Part shown: one piece after another, positions 1 through 5,734 of the stretch
How positions within the stretch are numbered: the first letter of the stretch is position 1
Layout of the letters: each line of letters begins with the position of its first letter
Source of the DNA: Candidatus Competibacteraceae bacterium
GTDB taxonomy: Bacteria > Pseudomonadota > Gammaproteobacteria > Competibacterales > Competibacteraceae
Direction: 5' to 3'
NCBI GenBank assembly: GCA_007120095.1
Contig: SKOM01000169.1
Coordinates: 1 to 8,840 of the forward strand
DNA length: 8,840 bases
The notes under the pieces: model-generated
Database searches by the model: none
The model's input: only the letters and a program-made list of their open reading frames with translations
Told to the model about the DNA's origin: nothing
Position numbers and translations under genes: made by a program

Positions 1-495
1 ATTGAAGTCGGCCATATTTTCCAGCTCGGCACTAAATACAGTGCGGCTATGGGCGCTGAAGTACTGGACGAACAAGGCCACAGCCAGCCTATCCACATGG
101 GCTGCTACGGTATCGGCGTCACCCGGATTGTCGCCGCCGCTATTGAGCAAAATCATGACGAACGCGGCATTATCTGGCCGACAGCTTTAGCGCCTTTTCA
201 ACGGGTCTTGATTCCGATTAATGCCCATAAATCACAGCGGCTGCGCACCGCCGCTGATGCCCTGTACCAGCGCCTGCAATCCGCTGGTTACGACGTGCTC
301 TACGATGACCGTGGTCTGCGCCCAGGCGTGATGTTTGCCGATGCTGAGTTAATCGGTATACCGCAGCGCCTGGTGATCAGCGAACGCGGTGTGGACGCCG
401 GTCAATTGGAATACAAAGGCCGTCAGGATCAGGATAACCAAACGATTGCCATGCAGGACGTAGAGGCTTTTTTGCAGGCGCGCAGCGGATTATAG
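1..495 (+). CDS. proS: Prolyl-tRNA synthetase, C-terminal part (5' end outside window)
   Basis: Charges tRNA-Pro with proline in the cytoplasm. The frame is open from base 1 for 164 codons. It begins with EVGHIFQLGTKYS, typical of bacterial ProS, followed by class II synthetase motif 3 (MGCYGIGVTRIVAAAIEQ, about residues 33-50 of the fragment) and GIIWP. The rest, roughly residues 60-164, is the C-terminal anticodon-binding domain (LAPFQRVLIPIN; YDDRGLRPGVMFADAELIGIPQRLVIS). The N-terminal catalytic core and editing insertion lie off the left edge. The protein ends FLQARSGL, close to where ProS proteins usually end. The last two codons (TTA and the TAG stop at 493-495) overlap the left inverted repeat of the mobile element at 491-649, so the stop is supplied by the element. 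Family assignment is very secure; the exact ancestral C-terminus is uncertain. Confidence 0.96.
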   Translation: MEVGHIFQLGTKYSAAMGAEVLDEQGHSQPIHMGCYGIGVTRIVAAAIEQNHDERGIIWPTALAPFQRVLIPINAHKSQRLRTAADALYQRLQSAGYDVLYDDRGLRPGVMFADAELIGIPQRLVISERGVDAGQLEYKGRQDQDNQTIAMQDVEAFLQARSGL

Positions 496-649
496 CCATT
501 TGATGAACTATCCGAACATGGGAACAGTGCCTCCAGGGGCGACAGCGGATGGCATATAGGCTGTAGGGGCGGTTCGCGAACCGCCCCTACACCACGATAA
601 TCAGGGCGAACGACGATGTCATGTCTGGACAACAGAGCGAATGGCTATA
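491..649 (+). mobile_element. Correia-like MITE, copy 1 (159 bp, TATAGCCATT inverted ends)
   Basis: A 159-bp non-coding element bounded by a perfect 10-bp terminal inverted repeat, TATAGCCATT at 491-500 and AATGGCTATA at 640-649. The pairing continues imperfectly inwards. It matches the block at 3825-3983 base for base with no gaps and about 17 substitutions by my count (about 89% identity). Ends beginning with TATA suggest insertion at a TA dinucleotide, as for elements mobilised by IS630/Tc1-type transposases; no transposase is present. A 30-bp palindrome sits in the middle. Size and TATAG...CTATA ends resemble Neisseria Correia elements, but apart from the TATAG ends I see no resemblance to the Correia terminal repeat as I remember it. 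It lies between proS and a macro-domain remnant. Confidence 0.85.
562..591. repeat. Perfect 30-bp palindrome inside MITE copy 1
   Basis: Fifteen bases (TGTAGGGGCGGTTCG) are followed directly by their exact reverse complement. The transcript of either strand could form a very stable GC-rich hairpin with almost no loop. No T-run follows, so it is not a classical intrinsic terminator, although it could stabilise or attenuate the proS 3' end. Confidence 0.9.
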
Positions 650-651
650 AT
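646..651 (+). promoter_or_regulatory. Possible outward -10 box (TATAAT) at MITE right end
   Basis: The terminal TATA of the element followed by flanking AT forms a perfect sigma-70 -10 hexamer pointing towards pncB. No convincing -35 lies 16-18 bp upstream; the best nearby hexamer, CTGGAC at 625-630, has only a 15-bp spacer. Outward promoter activity is known for Correia elements; here it is inference. A transcript from it would start about 250 bp upstream of pncB. Confidence 0.3.
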
Positions 652-689
652 ATTTCGACATGATGTGGGTCAGGCTAATAAACTGTTAG

Positions 690-917
690 TACAGAAGGCA
701 GAACAGAATCGCCCCCATCGCCTTCCCGGCTATCTCGACAGGCACCTTTGGATATCCGATGGAACCGGCGGCCCGGGTAGCGTTCAACACGCTGATTGAT
801 ATGCTGCCCCGGTTGTCATCGGTCAAACATATTCGCTTCGTACTGTTCCATGATGCAGATGTACGTGTTCATGAAAGCGTTCTCGAAAATGTTATAGGGG
901 AAAAGAATGTCGAATAA
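690..917 (+). pseudogene. C-terminal remnant of a macro-domain (ADP-ribose-binding) protein
   Basis: An open frame of 75 codons ending in TAA at 915-917, too decayed to have a proper start. It translates to IAPIAFPAISTGTFGYP, the second phosphate-binding loop of macro domains, then PAARVAFNTLIDMLPRL and HIRFVLFHDADVRVHESVL, matching the last helix-strand-helix of the fold. Macro domains bind ADP-ribose or remove it from proteins or O-acetyl-ADP-ribose. The N-terminal half, with the first ADP-ribose-binding loops, is absent. The frame is closed by TAG at 687-689, and the MITE lies 41 bp upstream of the first open codon. In another frame 650-706 reads HDVGQANKLLVQKAEQNR, which may be frameshifted debris of the preceding helix. 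The end overlaps the pncB start by 11 bp, so the two genes were probably once translationally coupled. The remnant is non-functional as seen here. Confidence 0.72.
896..901 (+). promoter_or_regulatory. Ribosome binding site of pncB
   Basis: AGGGGA lies five bases before the ATG at 907, inside the 3' end of the macro-domain remnant. It supports this start and shows the pncB initiation region was embedded in the upstream gene. Confidence 0.7.
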
Positions 918-2244
918 TCTCGCACTTTTTACTGATCTTTATGAATTGACCATGGCGCAGGCTTATTTCGACGAGGAGATGACCGATGACGCGGTCTTCA
1001 GTCTCTTTGTTCGCCGTCTACCCCCACAACGGAATTTTTTGCTCGCCTGCGGCCTGGACTCGGTGCTCGATTATCTGGAGAGCCTGCGTTTTGACGAGGA
1101 TGATCTGGCTTACCTGGCATCGCTCGGTAAGTTCTCTGATCGGTTTCTTGCTCATCTGCGCGACTTCCGTTTCAGCGGAACAGTCTATGCAGTACCGGAA
1201 GGCACACCCATATTTGCCAACGAACCGATTCTGGAAATTGTGGCTCCTCTGCTGGAGGCGCAAATCATTGAAACTTTTGTCATGAACCAGATCCACGTTC
1301 AGACCGTGTTGAGTTCTAAGGCACAGCGTGTTGTGATAGCGGCCGAAGGGCGTCCCGTAATCGATTTCGGCCCTCGGCGGATGCACGGGATAGACGCTGC
1401 TCTGAAAGCAGCACGAGCGTTTTACATCGGCGGTGTGGCGGCAACATCGAATGTGCTGGCCGGTAAACTGTATCAGGTGCCGGTCGCCGGTACCATGGCG
1501 CACAGTTATGTTCAGGCCCATGAAGATGAACGGGAAGCGTTTCGCAGGTTCGCCAGCCTCTATCCGGAAACAGTTTTGCTTATAGATACTTACGATACGC
1601 TGGAGGGCGTTCGCAGAGTTATAGAACTGGCAAACACATTGGGCGAACAGTTCAAAATCAGGGCAGTGCGCCTCGATTCAGGGGATCTGCTCGTTCTGTC
1701 CCGTAAGGTGCGCAGGCTGCTCGATGAGGCGGGACTCGGCAAGGTAGAGATATTTGCCAGCGGTGGACTCGACGAGCATAAAGTTGCACAACTCGTCGCT
1801 TCAGGAGCCCCGATCAATGGCTTTGGTGTTGGCACCAGCATGGGCGTTTCCAAAGATGCGCCTGACCTGGATATTGCCTATAAGCTTTGTGAATATGCGG
1901 GCACGGGCCGGTTGAAGTTGAGTCCCGGGAAACCCATACTGCCGGGACGCAAGCAGATTTTCCGGGAGAGCAAGAACGGGAGCGATACAGGTGATACCGT
2001 AGCACGGGCCGATGAACAACGACCAGGGCGGCCGTTGCTTGAGGCCGTGATGCGTAATGGTGAGCGCCTGGCCGCAGGCCGTGTCGATATCGAATCGGCG
2101 CGTGCCCATGCCAGTCGGCAGGCCGCCCGCCTTCCGGATCGGGTTCGTGCCATCAAACCCGCTGAACCGTCGTATCTTGTGGAAGTCAGCCCTGAATTGT
2201 CCAGCTACCAGAAACAGATCGAAGATCGTGTAAGGGCGATGTGA
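907..2244 (+). CDS. pncB: Nicotinate phosphoribosyltransferase
   Basis: Converts nicotinate and PRPP, with ATP hydrolysis, to nicotinate mononucleotide, the committed step of NAD salvage (Preiss-Handler pathway). The 445-residue length fits the family. Visible motifs are N-terminal ALFTDLYELTMAQAYF, DFGPRRMHG (about 153-161), GTMAHS (195-200) with H199 at the position of the phosphorylated catalytic histidine, the PRPP-site-like RLDSGD (255-260), FASGGLDE (283-290) and FGVGTSMGVS (306-315). The beginning and end appear complete and no frameshift is seen. The start is fixed by a good ribosome binding site. Upstream is an overlapping macro-domain remnant and downstream a short HIT-like fragment, suggesting the survivor of an NAD/ADP-ribose cluster. 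The gene sits between proS and argH, where it may be an acquired insertion, because its neighbours are core genes. It runs convergent to argH. Confidence 0.95.
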   Translation: MSNNLALFTDLYELTMAQAYFDEEMTDDAVFSLFVRRLPPQRNFLLACGLDSVLDYLESLRFDEDDLAYLASLGKFSDRFLAHLRDFRFSGTVYAVPEGTPIFANEPILEIVAPLLEAQIIETFVMNQIHVQTVLSSKAQRVVIAAEGRPVIDFGPRRMHGIDAALKAARAFYIGGVAATSNVLAGKLYQVPVAGTMAHSYVQAHEDEREAFRRFASLYPETVLLIDTYDTLEGVRRVIELANTLGEQFKIRAVRLDSGDLLVLSRKVRRLLDEAGLGKVEIFASGGLDEHKVAQLVASGAPINGFGVGTSMGVSKDAPDLDIAYKLCEYAGTGRLKLSPGKPILPGRKQIFRESKNGSDTGDTVARADEQRPGRPLLEAVMRNGERLAAGRVDIESARAHASRQAARLPDRVRAIKPAEPSYLVEVSPELSSYQKQIEDRVRAM

Positions 2245-2277
2245 TGTCCGCCTGAACCAGAAACTGATGGAGGTGCA

Positions 2278-2346
2278 ATATGGCTAGAACCGAAGAAACC
2301 TTGCATCTTTGACGAGATCGCGCGGCAGAACATTCCCACCGGTTAG
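2278..2346 (+). pseudogene. Possible N-terminal remnant of a HIT-family protein
   Basis: After pncB, a good ribosome binding site (GGAGG at 2268-2272) precedes an ATG at 2279-2281 that gives only MARTEETLHL before a stop. Shifting frame by one base gives CIFDEIARQNIPTG before a TAG at 2344-2346. That string resembles the start of histidine-triad nucleotide-binding proteins (pattern CIFxKIxxxxIPA). The HIT-triad region is absent because the argH 3' end begins at once. Such a protein would fit next to NAD and ADP-ribose genes. The match is very short and could be chance. Confidence 0.3.
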
Positions 2347-3767
2347 TCAGCCAGCCGGTACCGGGCGCGTTGCACAGCGGCTCGCACCTGCTCCGGGGCT
2401 GTGCCACCGAAATGTCCCCGCGCGGCGACTGAGCCTTCCAGCGTCAGCACGGTGAACACATCGGCCTCGATATGTGGAGAGAGCGCTTGTAAATCGGCCA
2501 GGGGCAAATCGGCCAGATCACAGCCCCGCTCAATGGCCTGGCTGACGGCTTGGCCGACGATCTCATGGGCATCACGAAACGGCACGCCTTTACGTACCAA
2601 ATAATCGGCCAGATCAGTGGCGGTGGCATACCCTTTGCGGGCGGCAGCGGCCATCGTGTCGCGCCGCGCTTCGATATGCGGCACCATATCGGCAAACGCC
2701 CGCAGACAACCTAACAGGGTATCCACCGTATCGAACAACGGTTCCTTATCTTCCTGGTTGTCCTTGTTATACGCCAGCGGTTGGCTTTTCATCAGGGTCA
2801 GCAGACTGACTAAATGACCATTAACCCGCCCGGTTTTACCGCGCACTAATTCCGGCACATCGGGGTTTTTCTTCTGCGGCATAATGCTGGAGCCGGTGCA
2901 AAACCGATCCGGTAACACAATGAATTCAAACTGCGCCGACGTCCATAATACCAGTTCTTCGGCCATGCGCGACAAATGAGTCATCAGCAGCGCGGCGGCG
3001 GCGCAAAATTCAATCGCAAAATCCCGATCCGCCACGGAATCCAGCGAATTTTCAGTCGGCGCGTCGAAACCAAGCTGTGCCGCTGTATCATGACGATCAA
3101 TGGGAAAGCTGGTACCGGCCAAAGCCGCAGCCCCCAAGGGACACTGATTGGCGCGGCGCTGGCCGTCACGCAGGCGGCCATAATCACGGTGCAGCATTTC
3201 AAACCAAGCCAGCAGATGATGTCCGAAGGTGACCGGCTGAGCGGCTTGCAAATGGGTAAAACCGGGCATAATGGTGGCCGCCTCACGTTCAGCCAGATCA
3301 ACCAGCCCCTGTTGCAACCGCTGCAGTTCACCACAGCAGGCATCAATGGCCGCCCGTAAATACAAACGGATATCGGTAGCGACCTGGTCATTGCGCGAGC
3401 GACCGGTATGCAAACGCTTGCCCGCTGGCCCGATGCGTTCGGTCAGCCGCGCTTCGATATTCATGTGGACATCTTCCAAGGCGACTGACCAAGGAAATTC
3501 CCCACGGGCAATTTCAGTACGAATGGCTTCCAAACCGGCGATAATGGCCTCACAGTCCGTTGGGGATAACACCCCGACATTAGCCAACATCCGGGCATGG
3601 GCGATCGAGCCGTCAATATCCTGATCGGCCAAGCGGCGGTCAAAATCGACTGAGGCGGTGAACCGCTGCACAAAAGCGTCGGTGGTTTCGCTGAAACGCC
3701 CGCCCCAGGACTGGTTGGTCGTCTGTGCGGTGTTTTGAGCGGCGGTCGCAGTGACGGTCTCAGTCAT
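2343..3767 (-). CDS. argH: Argininosuccinate lyase
   Basis: Splits argininosuccinate into arginine and fumarate, the last step of arginine synthesis; a cytoplasmic homotetramer of the fumarase/aspartase superfamily. The 474-residue protein has WGGRF (21-25) near the N-terminus, LEDVHMNIE (98-106), TGRSRNDQVATD (121-132), GFTHLQAAQP (169-178) with the catalytic-region histidine H172, and the superfamily signature GSSIMPQKKNPD (292-303) containing the catalytic-loop serine. It has about 19 residues before WGGRF, rich in Thr, Ala and Gln, where many ArgH proteins have only a few. I see no better start, because no Met lies between residue 1 and WGGRF. Its 3' end meets pncB convergently with a 98-bp gap. 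It is divergent from hemC, the arrangement known in Pseudomonas, but with a mobile repeat in the gap. Confidence 0.97.
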   Translation of the reverse strand: MTETVTATAAQNTAQTTNQSWGGRFSETTDAFVQRFTASVDFDRRLADQDIDGSIAHARMLANVGVLSPTDCEAIIAGLEAIRTEIARGEFPWSVALEDVHMNIEARLTERIGPAGKRLHTGRSRNDQVATDIRLYLRAAIDACCGELQRLQQGLVDLAEREAATIMPGFTHLQAAQPVTFGHHLLAWFEMLHRDYGRLRDGQRRANQCPLGAAALAGTSFPIDRHDTAAQLGFDAPTENSLDSVADRDFAIEFCAAAALLMTHLSRMAEELVLWTSAQFEFIVLPDRFCTGSSIMPQKKNPDVPELVRGKTGRVNGHLVSLLTLMKSQPLAYNKDNQEDKEPLFDTVDTLLGCLRAFADMVPHIEARRDTMAAAARKGYATATDLADYLVRKGVPFRDAHEIVGQAVSQAIERGCDLADLPLADLQALSPHIEADVFTVLTLEGSVAARGHFGGTAPEQVRAAVQRARYRLAD

Positions 3768-3801
3768 GACTCAATCGTTCCCCATAGCTGTTCAAATGAC
3801 T

Positions 3802-3810
3802 ATTGTAGCA
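3802..3810 (-). promoter_or_regulatory. argH: Candidate argH promoter (extended -10)
   Basis: Read on the minus strand, this is TGC followed by TACAAT, an extended -10 motif with five of six -10 matches. It would start transcription about 25-30 bp before the argH ATG. The -35 position falls in the left end of MITE copy 2 and is a poor match, so recognition would rest on the extended -10. The element therefore marks the upstream edge of this promoter. Confidence 0.4.
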
Positions 3811-3824
3811 GTGCAGAACGCTCA

Positions 3825-3983
3825 TATAGCCATTTGATGAATGATCCGAACATGGTAACCGCGCCTCCATGGGCGACAGCGGATGGCATATAGGCTGTAG
3901 GGGCGGTTCGCGAACTGCCCCTACACCACGATTATCAGGGCGGCCGATTACTTCATGTGTTGAAAACAGAGCGAATGGCTATA
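3825..3983 (+). mobile_element. Correia-like MITE, copy 2 (159 bp)
   Basis: Second copy of the element at 491-649, same length and orientation, with identical 10-bp inverted ends (TATAGCCATT at 3825-3834 and AATGGCTATA at 3974-3983). Most substitutions lie in the right-hand third; the central block from the GCGACAGCGGATGG motif through the palindrome is nearly unchanged. It occupies most of the argH-hemC gap, ending 42 bp before the preferred hemC start, so it likely carries part of the hemC 5' region. No coding capacity. Confidence 0.85.
3896..3925. repeat. Central palindrome of MITE copy 2 (one mismatch)
   Basis: Same 15+15 inverted repeat as in copy 1, with a single C-to-T change at 3915. 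In the plus-strand RNA this turns a G-C pair into a G-U wobble, so the hairpin survives. Confidence 0.85.
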
Positions 3984-3985
3984 AC
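3980..3985 (+). promoter_or_regulatory. Possible -10 (TATAAC) for hemC at MITE right end
   Basis: The element's last bases plus flanking AC give TATAAC, five of six to consensus, facing hemC. A TTGAAA lies at 3960-3965, but the spacer is only 14 bp, shorter than the usual 16-18. A leader of about 35 nt to the ATG at 4026 would result. Weak evidence. Confidence 0.25.
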
Positions 3986-4025
3986 TGTGATGACAGACGA
4001 CTTCCAGCTTGCGATAATGCGCGCC

Positions 4026-4958
4026 ATGACTACTCGAACCTTACGTATTGCGACCCGCCAAAGCCCCTTAGCCCTGTGGCAAGCTGAGCATGTGGCGGCT
4101 GAGTTGCGCCGCCACCATCCCGATATTAATGTGGAGTTGGTCGGCATGACCACTCGCGGTGACCAAATGCTCGATGCCCCACTGGCCAAAGTCGGCGGCA
4201 AAGGACTGTTCATCAAGGAGCTGGAGGTGGGCATATTAGAGGGACGCGCCGATCTGGCCGTACACTCCATGAAGGACGTGCCGGTGGAGTTTCCACCCGG
4301 CCTGACGCTGAGCACCATCATGGAGCGCGAAGATCCGCGTGATGCCTTTGTGTCTAACCACTACCGCCACCCGGATGAATTACCGTCCAATGCCCGCATC
4401 GGTACGTGCAGCCTGCGCCGTCAGTGCCAGTTAGCCGAGCGCTATCCCAATGCCGAACTGCTCAACCTGCGCGGTAATGTCAATACCCGTCTGGCCAAGC
4501 TGGACGCCGGCGAGTTCGATGCGATTATCCTGGCCTCGGCCGGTTTGATTCGTTTGGGAATGCAAGAGCGTATCGCCTGTGCCATGGCACCGGAAATCAG
4601 CCTGCCCGCTATCGGGCAAGGGGTGGTCGGTATCGAATGCCGTAGCGATGATGCCGAATTGCATGACTTGCTCACCCCTTTGGATCATGTCGCTACCCGC
4701 ACCCGTATCCTGGCCGAACGCGCGCTTAATGCCCGTTTGCAAGGCAGTTGCCAGGTGCCTATCGCCGGTTATGCCGTGTTCGAGGAGCCGGGTCTATGGC
4801 TGCGCGGTTTGGTGGGTAAACCCGATGGCAGCCAGGTATTGCGCGGCGAAGTGCGAGGCCATGTCGAACAACCCGAACAACTGGGCTGGGATTTAGCCGA
4901 ACAACTGCGTGAGCAAGGGGCTGAGCAGTTGCTGGCTGAAATTATGGCGTCACTGTGA
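4026..4958 (+). CDS. hemC: Porphobilinogen deaminase (hydroxymethylbilane synthase)
   Basis: Polymerises four porphobilinogens into hydroxymethylbilane in tetrapyrrole synthesis. From this ATG the protein has 310 residues, close to E. coli HemC (313). It carries RIATRQSPLALWQA (7-20), GGKGLFIKELE (57-67), AVHSMKDVP (78-86) with the catalytic aspartate D84, the basic GTCSLRRQCQL (126-136), NLRGNVNTRL (147-156), and LQGSCQVPIAGYA (238-250) with C242 as the dipyrromethane cofactor attachment site. The numbering of D84 and C242 coincides with E. coli and supports this start. An in-frame ATG at 4017 is the only close rival. The frame stays open upstream to 3957, inside the mobile repeat, but that extension is not HemC-like. 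No clear ribosome binding site is visible. It overlaps hemD by four bases. Confidence 0.97.
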   Translation: MTTRTLRIATRQSPLALWQAEHVAAELRRHHPDINVELVGMTTRGDQMLDAPLAKVGGKGLFIKELEVGILEGRADLAVHSMKDVPVEFPPGLTLSTIMEREDPRDAFVSNHYRHPDELPSNARIGTCSLRRQCQLAERYPNAELLNLRGNVNTRLAKLDAGEFDAIILASAGLIRLGMQERIACAMAPEISLPAIGQGVVGIECRSDDAELHDLLTPLDHVATRTRILAERALNARLQGSCQVPIAGYAVFEEPGLWLRGLVGKPDGSQVLRGEVRGHVEQPEQLGWDLAEQLREQGAEQLLAEIMASL

Positions 4959-5734
4959 ACCTGAACGGGTGGCGTGTACTGGTCACCCGTCCGGCCCATC
5001 AGGCGGAGGCCTTGTGTCGTTTATTGCAGCAACAAGGTGCTGAGCCGATTCGCTTTCCCACACTCTGCATTGAGCCATCCAGTGATATCCCCCGCGCCCG
5101 GTCACAATTAGCCCGTTTAGCCGATTTCGATCTGGCGGTGTGGGTCAGCCCCAATGCCATCGCTCAAACCCTAAGCTGGACTGAGGGGCGCCTGCCCACA
5201 GGAACTCAGTACGCCGTGGTGGGCAAGGCGTCGGCACGCGCCTTACAACAGGCAGGTTATGCGGTGGCTTTCCAGCCCATAGACGGCAGCGACAGCGAGG
5301 CGCTGTCAGCCTTGCCCGGTTTGCAGCAGATTGCGGGCTGGCGGGTGTTGATCATTCGCGGCGAAGGCGGACGTGAATTACTCGCTGATACCCTCAGACA
5401 GCGCGGTGCGATCGTCGAATATGCTGAAGTCTATCGTCGCGGACTGCCCGATGTTGATGGGATTGCCTTGTCGCAGCGCTGGCAGGCTGAGGGCATCGAT
5501 GCGGTTACCGTCACCAGTAATCAAGCCCTGGAACATCTGCACCAATTATTGGATACCACCGGACGAGCCTGTCTCCAGCACACACCGCTGATAGCCGTCA
5601 GCCCCCGAGCGGCCGAACTCGCTCGACGTATGGGGCATAAGGCTGCGGTGCATATTGCGGCTGAAGCCAGCGATGCGGCGGTGCTCGCCGCTTTATTGGC
5701 CTTACGCCACGCTGACGACAATCGGGTTCAGTGA
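4955..5734 (+). CDS. hemD: Uroporphyrinogen-III synthase
   Basis: Closes hydroxymethylbilane into uroporphyrinogen III with inversion of ring D, directly after HemC. The 259-residue product is normal for the family, whose sequences are poorly conserved. Recognisable parts are WRVLVTRPAHQAEAL (6-20) at the N-terminus, a central RGEGGRELLADTLRQRGA, EYAEVYRR, and VTSNQALEHL in the second half, consistent with the two-lobed HemD fold. The start is GTG, overlapping the hemC stop as GTGA, so translational coupling is likely. The hemX and hemY genes that commonly follow in Pseudomonas-type operons are absent; the next gene runs in the opposite direction and the two 3' ends overlap by 7 bp (5728-5734). 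No hairpin terminator is seen. Confidence 0.93.
   Translation: MNLNGWRVLVTRPAHQAEALCRLLQQQGAEPIRFPTLCIEPSSDIPRARSQLARLADFDLAVWVSPNAIAQTLSWTEGRLPTGTQYAVVGKASARALQQAGYAVAFQPIDGSDSEALSALPGLQQIAGWRVLIIRGEGGRELLADTLRQRGAIVEYAEVYRRGLPDVDGIALSQRWQAEGIDAVTVTSNQALEHLHQLLDTTGRACLQHTPLIAVSPRAAELARRMGHKAAVHIAAEASDAAVLAALLALRHADDNRVQ

Noticed and set aside
562..591. Intrinsic terminator for proS
   Set aside because: The hairpin is strong but is followed by ACCACG with no T-run, and the symmetrical palindrome is an internal part of the mobile repeat.
429..632. 67-residue minus-strand frame across the proS end and the MITE
   Set aside because: It is composed of the repeat and proS antisense sequence; copy 2 does not encode a corresponding conserved frame in the same context.
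1018..1521. 167-residue minus-strand frame inside pncB
   Set aside because: Antisense to conserved NAPRTase motifs, with no family features and no ribosome binding site of note.
2245..2346. Readthrough extension of pncB
   Set aside because: The pncB frame is open for 33 codons after the TGA, but pncB already has full family length and nothing indicates stop-codon recoding.
491..3983. CRISPR or tandem repeat array
   Set aside because: There are only two repeat units 3.3 kb apart, with genes between them and inverted-repeat ends.
3957..4025. Upstream N-terminal extension of HemC
   Set aside because: The extra 23 residues begin inside the mobile repeat and do not resemble HemC; numbering of D84 and C242 fits the start at 4026.
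3869..4087. 72-residue plus-strand frame across MITE copy 2 and the hemC start
   Set aside because: It overlaps hemC out of frame and has no counterpart with coding conservation in copy 1.
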